In this document: positions 15,917-23,423 of the stretch, in pieces
Layout: each line of letters starts with the position of its first letter
Numbering within the stretch: the first letter of the stretch is position 1
Assembly (NCBI RefSeq): GCF_027912495.1
Contig: NZ_CP115463.1
Span: forward strand, 1,449,501 to 1,513,500
Origin: Caulobacter sp. NIBR1757
GTDB lineage: Bacteria; Pseudomonadota; Alphaproteobacteria; Caulobacterales; Caulobacteraceae
DNA: 64,000 nucleotides
Reading direction: 5' to 3'
Program-made: the position numbers and the translations under genes
The notes under the pieces: generated by a model
Database searches by the model: none
What the model was told of the DNA's origin: nothing
What the model saw: only the letters and a program-made list of their open reading frames with translations

Positions 15917-18900
15917 CTAGAGCAGGAAGTCGCTGGCCTGCAGGGTCAGGCCGGTGCTGACACCGATCTGGAAGTCAGCCACACCGTCACCATTGACGTC
16001 TCCCTCGATCACCATGGTGGTCGCGTTCTGGGTGAAGACCCGCAACTGGCCGGCGACACCACTGAAGGCCGAGGCGCCGACGAAGGCGAAGGCGTCGTCC
16101 GAACCGCCGGTGACGGCGTCGATCTGGCGAAGATCGATCAGGTCCGGCCCGAGCCGCTCCGTCCCGCGCGTGAAGTCGGCGACCACGTCGCGGCCGGCGC
16201 CGACCACGCTGTCCGCAAGGCTGGTGAAGACGAAGGTGTCCGCGCCGAAGTTGCCCTGCATGATGTCCCGGCCCTCGCCGCCGATCAGGACGTCGTCGCC
16301 ATCGCCGCCGAACAGGCTGTCGTTGCCGAGCCCGCCCTTCAGCATGTCGGCGCCGTCCTGGCCGGAGAGGGTGTCGTTGCCCGCGCCGCCGTCCAGGCTG
16401 TTGGCCAGGGCGTTGCCCGTCAGCTTGTCATTGCCGCCGGCGGCAATGACGTTCTCGATGCTGGTCAGGGTGTCGGAGCCGGACCCGGTGTTCTGGGCCC
16501 CCGTGGCGTTGAGGTTGACGTTGACCACGCCGGCCGCGCCGGAGAAGTCGGCGGTGTCGCTGCCGTCGCCGCCGTTGAGGGCGTCGTTGCCCAGCCCGCC
16601 GATGAGGACATCGTCACCCGCCTCGCCCAGCAGGCTGTCGGCGCCGGTTCCGCCATCGATGCGGTCGTTGCCGTCTCCGCCGTTGGCCGTGTCATTGCCG
16701 ACGCCGCCGAAGATGAAGTCGCCGCTGCCGCCGCCGATAAAGCTGTCGTCGCCGTCGTCGCCGTTCAGGGTGTCGATGCCCGCGCCGCCGACCAGGAAGT
16801 CGGCGCCGAGGCCGCCGGAGACGGTGTCATCGCCCATGCCGGCGTTGATGTAGTCCGCCTCGGCTGTGCCCAGGAAGGTGTCGCCGAGGCTCGTGCCCAG
16901 CGTCACGGTGCGGAACTGGTTGCCCCGTTGCGCGCCGCTGACCAGGTCGCGGACGTCGAAGGTCAGGCCGGCGCCGGCGACGAAGGTGATCCCTTCGTCA
17001 TCGGAGCGGCTGACCGGACCGCTGAGGCCGTCGCCGCCGTCTTCACGCTGGAAGCGCACGGCGAGACCGCCGTCCTGGTTGGCCATGGTGTTGGAATCGT
17101 TGGCGTTGTTGTTGCCGACTTCGCTGCTGGTGAAGGTCAGGCGGATCTGCCCTGCCGCCCCGGCGACGTTGACGGTGTCGGCCCCCGCGCCGAGGTTGAC
17201 GGTGTCGGCGCCGTCGGTCGAGCTGTTGAAGATGGCGATGTCGTTTCCGAAGCCGCCGAACAGGGTGTCGTTGCCGCCGCCGCCGAGGAAGGTGTCGTTT
17301 CCGTCGAGGATGGAGCCGTCCCCACCGGTCAGGGTGTCGTCACCGGCGCCGCCGACCAGGAAGTCGTCGCTGGTCCCGCCGTTGATGACGTCATTGCCCA
17401 TGCCGCCGTTGATGTAGTCGGGCGTGGCCATGCCATTGATCACGTCGCCGGCGCTGGTCCCGAGAATGACGGCCCGGAACTGGTCGCCGCGGGCGGCGCC
17501 GGTGACCAGGTCACGGACATCGAAGGTGGCGCCGAAGGCGGGATCGACGAAGGTGATGCCCTCATCGTCGGTGCGGGTGATCAGGCCGGTGAGGTTGCCG
17601 TCGGCGTCCTCAGCCTGCAGTCGGACAGCAAGGCCGCCGTCCTGCTGGGGCGAGCCGTTCGAGTCGAAGGCGTTGCCGTTGCCCGCCTCGCTGCTGGTGA
17701 AGGTGACGCGGATCTGCCGGGCGGCGACGGCGCTGACGTTCACGGTGTCGTCGCCGGTCCCGAGGTTGATGCTGTCGGCGCCGGCCTCGTTCTGCAGGTT
17801 GAGGGTCGCGGTGTCGTTGCCGCCGCCGCCGTTGATGACGTCGCTGCCCGCGCCGCCGCGGAAGGTGTCATCTCCCGCGCCGCCGGTGAAGACGTCATCG
17901 CCGCTGCCACCGACCGCCCGCAGTTGTTCGATGCTGCTGAAGGCGACGCCGTCGGTGCTCATGCCTGCGCCGGTGGTGATGTCGACCGTCATCGCCGTCG
18001 TCGCGCCGGTGCGATCGTAGACCAGGGTGTCGGTCCCCGCGCCGCCGTCGATGATGTCGGCGCCGAAGCGGGTGTAGAGGACGTCGGCGCCGTCACCGCC
18101 GTTCAGGGTGTCGATGGTGGTCCCGGCGGTGGGATCGACGTCGGTGGCGAAGATGGTGCTCGACGGTCCGCCGAGGACGCTGCCGTCGGTGGCGGTGTAG
18201 CCGTAGGCGTCGCCGTAGAGGCTGTCGTTGCCGATGCCGCCGTCCAGCATGTCGCTGCCCAGGCCGCCGAACAGGGTGTCGTCGCCGCCTTCGCCGAAGA
18301 CCATGTCGTCGCCGCTGAACACCCAGGTCATCCGCGAACCGCCAAAGCCGCCGACCTTGCCGATCAGGGCGCCGTCGCCGTCCAGGGAGTCGTTGCCGTC
18401 ACCGCCGTAGATCAGGTCCGCGCCGTCGCCGCCGCCGGCCCGGTCGTTGCCGCCGTTGGTGCGGATGACATCGTTGCCCGAGACGATGGCGCCATTGTCG
18501 AAGCTGTCGCGCACGAAGGTGCGGATGTTGTCGTCTGCGGAGCCGGTGGTGACGTCGAAGCGCTCGACGTTGTCGAACTGCACGCTGGTGGCGCTGAGGC
18601 CGGTGGCGCTGTTGAACTGGAACTCGCCGTTGTTGATGACGCCGAAGGTGGCGGCCTCATAGTCGACGACCAGGGTATCGAGACCCGCGCCGCCATCGAC
18701 GGTGTCACGGCCGAAGCGGACGACCAGGGTGTCGGCGCCGGCGCCGCCCAGAAGGCTGTCGTCATGCGTGCCTGTCGAGGCATCGACGTCGGTCGGGGTG
18801 ATGGTCACGCCCGAGCCGAACAGGCTGCCGTCGCGGACCGTGAAGGCGTAGGCGTCGCCGTCGAGGAAGTCGTTGTCCGCGCCGCCTTCGAGGGTATCGT

Positions 18901-19453
18901 CTCCGGACCCGCCGTAGAGGGTGTCATTGCCGGCGTCGCCGAGCAGGCGGTCGTCGCCGGTGAAGGTCAGGGTCTGGACGCTGCCGTCGAACAGCCCGGT
19001 CAGCGAGCCTTCGCCGTCGAGGATGTCGTCGCCCGCGCCGCCGCGGATGAAGTCGTTGCCGCCGCCGCCAGCCAGCCGGTCATTGCCGGCCCCGCCGTTG
19101 ATCAGGTCGTTGCCGGAGGTGACGATGCTGTCGCTGAAGCTGTTGCGGACGAAGGTGCGGATGGTGTCGTCGCCCGAGCCGGTCGAGATATTGAACCGCT
19201 CGATGTTCGAGAAGGTCACACTGGTCGCGCCGAGGCCGGAGGCTTCGTTGAACTGGCTCTCGCCGTTGTTCATGATCGCCACCGTAAGGGCCGCGTAGGA
19301 GACGGTCAGCAGGTCGAGGCCCGTGCCGCCATCGACCGTGTCGCGGCCGCTGGTCACCGTGATGGTGTCATTGCCGCCTTGCGCGTCGATCGTGTCGTCG
19401 CCGGAAGTGTCGACAAGGGCGTTGTTCGCCGCCGTGCCAGTGATGTTCGCCAT
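15917..19453 (-). CDS. Large RTX (hemolysin-type calcium-binding) secreted protein with duplicated non-RTX modules
   Basis: 1178 residues, no Sec signal, acidic, full of GGxGxDxLx nonapeptides that bind Ca2+ as beta-rolls after type I secretion. Internal order: A1 (about 37-248) and A2 (249-463) are a roughly 212-residue tandem duplication, each starting RDTVDGG.GLD and containing SVxFxNxERF and (N)IRTFVR. B1 (559-748) and B2 (749-920) are a second duplication, each carrying a non-RTX insert of about 95 residues (576-668, 766-857) with VTFTSSE, QDGGLAVR, DDEGITFV and TFDVRDLV. Further RTX repeats follow (920-1066), and a serralysin-type C-terminal domain (about 1060-1178, DVVADFTRGTERL...GDVNGDGVADFQI) ends in a hydrophobic LQASDFLL, as type I substrates do. 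No catalytic or pore-forming domain was recognised. No ABC/HlyD transporter genes are in the window. Confidence 0.9.
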   Translation of the reverse strand: MANITGTAANNALVDTSGDDTIDAQGGNDTITVTSGRDTVDGGTGLDLLTVSYAALTVAIMNNGESQFNEASGLGATSVTFSNIERFNISTGSGDDTIRTFVRNSFSDSIVTSGNDLINGGAGNDRLAGGGGNDFIRGGAGDDILDGEGSLTGLFDGSVQTLTFTGDDRLLGDAGNDTLYGGSGDDTLEGGADNDFLDGDAYAFTVRDGSLFGSGVTITPTDVDASTGTHDDSLLGGAGADTLVVRFGRDTVDGGAGLDTLVVDYEAATFGVINNGEFQFNSATGLSATSVQFDNVERFDVTTGSADDNIRTFVRDSFDNGAIVSGNDVIRTNGGNDRAGGGDGADLIYGGDGNDSLDGDGALIGKVGGFGGSRMTWVFSGDDMVFGEGGDDTLFGGLGSDMLDGGIGNDSLYGDAYGYTATDGSVLGGPSSTIFATDVDPTAGTTIDTLNGGDGADVLYTRFGADIIDGGAGTDTLVYDRTGATTAMTVDITTGAGMSTDGVAFSSIEQLRAVGGSGDDVFTGGAGDDTFRGGAGSDVINGGGGNDTATLNLQNEAGADSINLGTGDDTVNVSAVAARQIRVTFTSSEAGNGNAFDSNGSPQQDGGLAVRLQAEDADGNLTGLITRTDDEGITFVDPAFGATFDVRDLVTGAARGDQFRAVILGTSAGDVINGMATPDYINGGMGNDVINGGTSDDFLVGGAGDDTLTGGDGSILDGNDTFLGGGGNDTLFGGFGNDIAIFNSSTDGADTVNLGAGADTVNVAGAAGQIRLTFTSSEVGNNNANDSNTMANQDGGLAVRFQREDGGDGLSGPVSRSDDEGITFVAGAGLTFDVRDLVSGAQRGNQFRTVTLGTSLGDTFLGTAEADYINAGMGDDTVSGGLGADFLVGGAGIDTLNGDDGDDSFIGGGSGDFIFGGVGNDTANGGDGNDRIDGGTGADSLLGEAGDDVLIGGLGNDALNGGDGSDTADFSGAAGVVNVNLNATGAQNTGSGSDTLTSIENVIAAGGNDKLTGNALANSLDGGAGNDTLSGQDGADMLKGGLGNDSLFGGDGDDVLIGGEGRDIMQGNFGADTFVFTSLADSVVGAGRDVVADFTRGTERLGPDLIDLRQIDAVTGGSDDAFAFVGASAFSGVAGQLRVFTQNATTMVIEGDVNGDGVADFQIGVSTGLTLQASDFLL

Positions 19454-19530
19454 TTTGGTTACGCTCCTGCGGGCCTTTGCGGCGCCGTTTCCTCACCCAG
19501 CCCCGGACCCCGTCCGAAGCGCCCAAAATG

Positions 19531-19549
19531 GTGCGGCATAATGTCGCAC
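19531..19549. promoter_or_regulatory. Near-perfect palindrome between the RTX and HlyC-like genes
   Basis: GTGCGGCAT-A-ATGTCGCAC, 8 of 9 positions paired, about 78 bp before the RTX start and 129 bp before the HlyC-like start. A plausible operator for the divergent pair. Confidence 0.45.
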
Positions 19550-19677
19550 AAATTCGAGTAACGGGAGGTACGTCCGGCGCGGCGGAAAAGATGCGGGGCG
19601 AGGAAAAAATAAAAGCCGTGACCGGGGACAAGCCTTGCGGGCAGGATCAGGTCATTGATTTTCTTCAAGGAACCCGC

Positions 19678-20148
19678 ATGGCTCTGACCTTCATCCGGGC
19701 TCGTCGGCCGGACACCGCCTTCACCGCGGCCATCACCTTCCTTGCGGCCCAGAAGCCGTTTGACCGCATGCCGCTCGGCCCGATCATCGCCACGGTTTCG
19801 GGCGCCATCCAGCGCGGCCACTACGTGCTGGCGGTCGAGAATGACACGACCGTGGTCGGCCTGACCTGTTGGGCGCTGACCGACTACGATACCGCGATCC
19901 ACTGGAGCCGGGGCGAGGCTCAGCCCACCTTCGATCAGGCGCTTAATGGCGACACGGTGATGATGATGATGGGCGGCGGCGACGGACCGGGGGTCGCGCT
20001 GGGCGGCCTGCGCCACATCGGCGACCGCTATCCGGGCCAACGCTACGTGATGAACCGCTTCGACCGCGAACGGCCGAGCCTCGGCCGGTTCCCGCCGGCG
20101 CGCGAGGGCGCGACGGGGATCAGCGACGAGACCGCCTTCGGGGATTGA
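19678..20148 (+). CDS. HlyC-like (RTX toxin-activating acyltransferase family) protein, catalytic residues apparently replaced
   Basis: 156 residues from the ATG at 19678, preceded by AAGGAA. By eye it follows the HlyC pattern (family about 170 residues): the stretch GPIIATVSGAIQRGHYVLAV (34-53), then VVGLTCWALTDYDTAIHW (59-76) corresponding to HlyC YVLLTRDNYPVAYCSWA, and later RYPGQRYVMNRFDRERP. HlyC catalytic His23 aligns with D29 (KPFDRMP), and Asp92 aligns with a Met in MMMMGGG (95-101). If the alignment holds, it is a non-canonical or inactive member. It stands divergently next to the RTX gene, as toxin activators stand near their substrates. Family assignment is moderately sure. Confidence 0.5.
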   Translation: MALTFIRARRPDTAFTAAITFLAAQKPFDRMPLGPIIATVSGAIQRGHYVLAVENDTTVVGLTCWALTDYDTAIHWSRGEAQPTFDQALNGDTVMMMMGGGDGPGVALGGLRHIGDRYPGQRYVMNRFDRERPSLGRFPPAREGATGISDETAFGD

Positions 20149-20493
20149 TCCGCGGGGAGGGCGGGCGGGACCGGCCGGTCGTCGGGGGGGAGTGTGGCCG
20201 GCCCCGCCCTGGCGGCGCCTTGGAGCAGGTACGCGCCCCGACCCGAAGGCCCGGACGCCGCGTTGTCGGGAAGGCCGTCTGCTGGACCGGCTTGATCTCC
20301 CCACCCCAAGCTACGCAGCCGCCGTTCGACCGGATTTGGGGCGAGGCGAAAAAAGTTCGGCAAATCCGAACGTCAATTCGGAGCGTATCTGGTGACCATG
20401 AGTTACGCCGCCAGCCCGACGACCCATGGATACGCCGGTTCCGCCAGGAACCACGTCGCGCCGGGCCGGCGACGAGACACCCTGGGGAGGGGC
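20149..20493. other. Intergenic region before the ECF sigma gene
   Basis: 345 bases, very GC-rich in its first 190 bases, with no gene I can support. The last 140 bases hold the palindromic half-sites at 20355-20382 and the GGGGAGG ribosome-binding site (20484-20490) of the sigma factor. Confidence 0.5.
20355..20382. promoter_or_regulatory. Overlapping inverted repeats upstream of the ECF sigma factor
   Basis: Three half-sites: GTTCGG (20355-20360), TCCGAAC (20365-20371) and TTCGGA (20377-20382). The first two form the perfect palindrome GTTCGG-N5-CCGAAC; the last two form TCCGAA-N6-TTCGGA. A regulator-binding site for the sigma/anti-sigma operon is likely; which protein binds is unknown. 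Confidence 0.5.
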
Positions 20494-21057
20494 ATGAAGA
20501 CCGAACTGGACCGAGAGCGCTTGAAACGGACGCTCGCCGATGTCGCGAGCGGGGACCGCGCCGCGATGGCCGACCTCTACCGCGCCACCTCCGCCAAACT
20601 GTTCGGCGTCTGCCTGCGCATTGTCCGCGACGACGCCGAGGCGGAAGAGGTTCTGCAGGAGGTCTATCTGACCGTCTGGAAGCGGGCCGCTTCCTACGAT
20701 CCGGCCAAGGCCAGCCCGATTACCTGGCTGGCCGCCGTCGCCCGAAACCGCGCCATCGACCGCCTGCGGGCCTCGGGCGCGCGGGTGGTGCGCAGCTCCG
20801 GGCCGATCGACGGCGCCATGGATCTGGCCGATCCCTCGCCCGATGCGGAAAGCAGCTTGAGCCACAGCGAGGAAAGCCTCCGCCTCAAGGGCTGCCTCGA
20901 TCGGCTCGAGCCTGACCACGCCGGTCTGATCCGCCGCGCCTTCTTCGGCGGCCTGTCCTACAGCGACCTTGCCGAGGCGGCCGGACGGCCGCTTGGAACC
21001 GTCAAGACCTGGATCCGCAAGGGTTTGATGAATCTGAAGGTTTGCCTGGAGTCATGA
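20494..21057 (+). CDS. ECF (group IV) RNA polymerase sigma factor, SigK-like
   Basis: 187 residues from the ATG at 20494 (MKTELDRERLKR), chosen for the GGGGAGG ribosome-binding site 4 bases upstream. Region 2 is clear (DLYRATSAKLFGVCLRIV, DDAEAEEVLQEVYLTVWKRA, SPITWLAAVARNRAIDRLR) and region 4 ends the protein (LIRRAFFGGLSYSDLAEAAG, PLGTVKTWIRKGL). The next gene, overlapping by ATGA, is an RskA-like anti-sigma factor, so the pair should form a stimulus-controlled switch. The target regulon cannot be read from the window. Confidence 0.93.
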   Translation: MKTELDRERLKRTLADVASGDRAAMADLYRATSAKLFGVCLRIVRDDAEAEEVLQEVYLTVWKRAASYDPAKASPITWLAAVARNRAIDRLRASGARVVRSSGPIDGAMDLADPSPDAESSLSHSEESLRLKGCLDRLEPDHAGLIRRAFFGGLSYSDLAEAAGRPLGTVKTWIRKGLMNLKVCLES

Positions 21058-21773
21058 GCGTTCCCAGCCCCACCCATCCCCAGGACCTGCGGGCCGCCGA
21101 GTATGCGCTTGGCGTCCTCGAAGGCGACGCCTGGGCCGAGGCCCAGGCCCTGGCACGCAGCGACGCGGCCTTCGCGGACGCCGTCGAGACCTGGGAACTG
21201 CGTCTCGCGGTCCTCGCCGATTTTGTGCCCGAAATCCGCCCGCCGGAGCGGGTCTGGGAGGCGATCCGCCTGCGCCTCGGCCCGACCGCGGCCAACGACA
21301 ACAGCAAGTGGTGGAACAGCATCGACGTCTGGCGTGGCCTGACGGCGGCCTCGGTGGCGGTGGGCGCCATCGCCATCGGCATTCTGGTATCGCCGAACCC
21401 CGACCCGGTCGTGAAGCCACCGCCGGTCGTAGTCGCGACCGCGCCATGGACGGCCGTGGTCGCCGCGCCGGACGGTGGACCGAAGCTGGCCGCCATCACC
21501 GTGGACACTGACCTGAAGCGGATTGTCGTGACGCCCCTGGCGCTGACCGCCGAGCAAGCCCGGTCGCTCGAACTCTGGGTGGTGCCGGGCGATGGCTCCG
21601 CGCCCCGGTCACTCGGGCTGGTGAAGGCAGACGGCGCGACCGTGCTGGCCGCCGCCCTGCCGGTCGAGGCCAGGGGCGCCGCGCTGGCCATCTCGCGGGA
21701 GCCCGCCGGCGGTTCGCCGACCGGCGCGCCGACCGGGCCCATCCTCGGGGTCGGGGCCCTGAGCGGGACTTAG
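21054..21773 (+). CDS. Anti-sigma factor, RskA family
   Basis: 239 residues, ATG at 21054 overlapping the sigma stop codon. A helical N-terminal sigma-binding part (PQDLRAAEYALGVLEGDAWAEAQAL and a later RPPERVWEAIRLRLG) precedes one transmembrane helix (about 94-112, VWRGLTAASVAVGAIAIGIL). The periplasmic C-terminal RskA domain has the usual LELWVVPGDGSAPRSLG signature. No HxxxCxxC zinc motif is present. It ends tail-to-tail with the secreted-protein gene, the two stop codons sharing 4 bases (TTAG). Confidence 0.88.
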   Translation: MSVPSPTHPQDLRAAEYALGVLEGDAWAEAQALARSDAAFADAVETWELRLAVLADFVPEIRPPERVWEAIRLRLGPTAANDNSKWWNSIDVWRGLTAASVAVGAIAIGILVSPNPDPVVKPPPVVVATAPWTAVVAAPDGGPKLAAITVDTDLKRIVVTPLALTAEQARSLELWVVPGDGSAPRSLGLVKADGATVLAAALPVEARGAALAISREPAGGSPTGAPTGPILGVGALSGT

Positions 21774-23344
21774 CGTTTGACCGGCTTGGGGAAGGCGTAG
21801 GACAGCTCGGCGATCGCCGTCTCGGCGTCGATGATCAACTCCGGGACGACGCCGTCCTGCCCCGGGCTGACGACGACGACCTTCAGGACCTCGAGCTTGT
21901 CGCGCACGGGCGCGAGCATGCAGCCCTTCTGACCGCGGGTCTTGGCGGTAACCGCGCAATGCATGATCAGCGCCTCGCCGGCGGCGGATCCGACGAAACT
22001 GTACGGGCTGGCGTACATCAGGTCGCCTTTATACTTGTCCTTGGCGGTCCGCTTGAGGAACAGCGGCGGCGGATTGCCGCCCTTCCAGACTGTCGAGGCG
22101 TTCGAGGTCCAGGAGCCGCTGGTCATCACGCCCCGAATGGAGCGGAACAACATCCCCGGCTTGTCGGTGCGCTCGATCAGCGCGCCGGCCTTGCCGGCCA
22201 GGGCTTCGGAGCGGATGGCCGCCGGGTCGCGGGCCAGGGAACCGGTCAGTTCGGCCGGGGTCGCGCCGGTCCGCAGCCGCTCGGTCATCAGGGCGACCGC
22301 CGGGGCGGTGGGCGCCAGCCAGCGACCGCGCGCCGCGAACTGGGCCCGGGCTTCCTTGACCTTGCCTTCGGCGAGGTTGCGGCCGACGGCCTGGAAGTCG
22401 AGCAGTTCCTCGGACTTGGCGGCGGAATCCCCCGTGTTCAACGACTCGCCCGAGGCGATGGCCTTGTCGGCGGCGGCGCGGGCCTTGGCCGCCAGCTCGT
22501 TGGACTTCGCCTGGTCGCCGGCCATCATGTAGGCCACCGACCGCCGGGCCAGCATGATGGCGGGCTCGTCCTCGGGCTCGGTCTGGAAGGTGCGGAAGTT
22601 CTGGTAGAGCCCCTCGTAGTCGAGCGCCGACCCCACCCAGTCGCCGGCCCATTGGCGGGCGTCATGGCGGTCGCGGATGACGATCGGCAGCATCCGCGTG
22701 TACTGGTCCCAGAAGGCCGCCTTGGCCGGCGTCATCTCCGCCGTCAGCCCGACATAGGGCGCGGCGCGCTGCAGATTGATGATGTCCCAGCGCGAGGCCT
22801 GGGCCATTTCCAGGGCCTTGGCTTCGGCCTCGGCGGGGCGGCCGAGACGCAGCAGTGCAGCGGCCTCGATTTCCAGGCGAGAGAGGCCGAGCGACCGGCG
22901 ATAGCCAAGGTCCGTCGCCTTCTTGCCGGCCAGGGTTTCGGTCGTGCCGGCGGTCGCCAGAGCGCCGGCGTGATCGCCGGCCTCCAGCTGGTGCACGGCC
23001 TTGGCCAGGGTCAGCTGGACCAGCCGGATGGGGTCGGTCTCGCCGGCAATCGCCTGGTCGCAGGCGCCGACGCCTTCGGCCCCCTTGAGCCGCTTGGAAT
23101 CGTCCGGCGTCTCCGGTCCGCCGACCAGGCCGCCGACGATGCCGGCGGTGGCGGTGATGGCGAAGATCATCGCCGTGGCCTCGGCCGCCGAAATGTGGCG
23201 GCCCTTGCCGTCACAGCGCACGAAGCTCGAGCCGTCGGGCTTTTCCTTGGCGGGCGCGGCGGCGGCGGCGGGCAGGGCGATGGCCTGGAAGGCCACGGCG
23301 GCGGCGGCGAGCGCGGCGATGCCGGCGCGGCTGTGTCGGGTCAT
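21770..23344 (-). CDS. Secreted hypothetical protein with helical repeats
   Basis: 524 residues from the ATG at 23344. It has a signal peptide (MTRHSRAGIAALAAAAVAFQ... cleaved near residue 28) and then a mostly alpha-helical body with TPR-like pairs (about 95-320: AVHQLEAGDHAGALATAG, AAALLRLGRPAEAEAKALEMA, RRSVAYMMAGDQAKSNELAAKA). The C-terminal 130 residues look beta-rich and include FLKRTAKDKYKGDLMYASP and three cysteines. No known family was recognised. It is probably periplasmic. It ends within the stop codon of the anti-sigma gene and is transcribed toward it. Confidence 0.75.
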   Translation of the reverse strand: MTRHSRAGIAALAAAAVAFQAIALPAAAAAPAKEKPDGSSFVRCDGKGRHISAAEATAMIFAITATAGIVGGLVGGPETPDDSKRLKGAEGVGACDQAIAGETDPIRLVQLTLAKAVHQLEAGDHAGALATAGTTETLAGKKATDLGYRRSLGLSRLEIEAAALLRLGRPAEAEAKALEMAQASRWDIINLQRAAPYVGLTAEMTPAKAAFWDQYTRMLPIVIRDRHDARQWAGDWVGSALDYEGLYQNFRTFQTEPEDEPAIMLARRSVAYMMAGDQAKSNELAAKARAAADKAIASGESLNTGDSAAKSEELLDFQAVGRNLAEGKVKEARAQFAARGRWLAPTAPAVALMTERLRTGATPAELTGSLARDPAAIRSEALAGKAGALIERTDKPGMLFRSIRGVMTSGSWTSNASTVWKGGNPPPLFLKRTAKDKYKGDLMYASPYSFVGSAAGEALIMHCAVTAKTRGQKGCMLAPVRDKLEVLKVVVVSPGQDGVVPELIIDAETAIAELSYAFPKPVKR

Positions 23345-23423
23345 GATGAACTCCCCCCGGAGAAACAATACTGCCGCTCTGATAGCAGTTGTCGTCTCCG
23401 GGGCAAGCCGTCGCGGGGCGCGG

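Noticed and set aside
16200-19400. Regular short direct repeats resembling a CRISPR array
   Set aside because: The repeats are degenerate 27-base coding units of GGxGxDxLx, with no uniform spacers and no cas genes.
15689-19561. A 1290-codon open frame on the plus strand across the whole RTX gene
   Set aside because: It is the mirror of a repetitive high-GC gene; its translation is low-complexity (repeated AADQ/VVAxxAVD) and matches no family, whereas the minus strand gives regular RTX nonapeptides.
20043-20363. A 106-codon minus-strand frame upstream of the sigma factor
   Set aside because: It starts inside the inverted repeats, overlaps the HlyC-like gene in antisense and has no recognisable features or ribosome-binding site.
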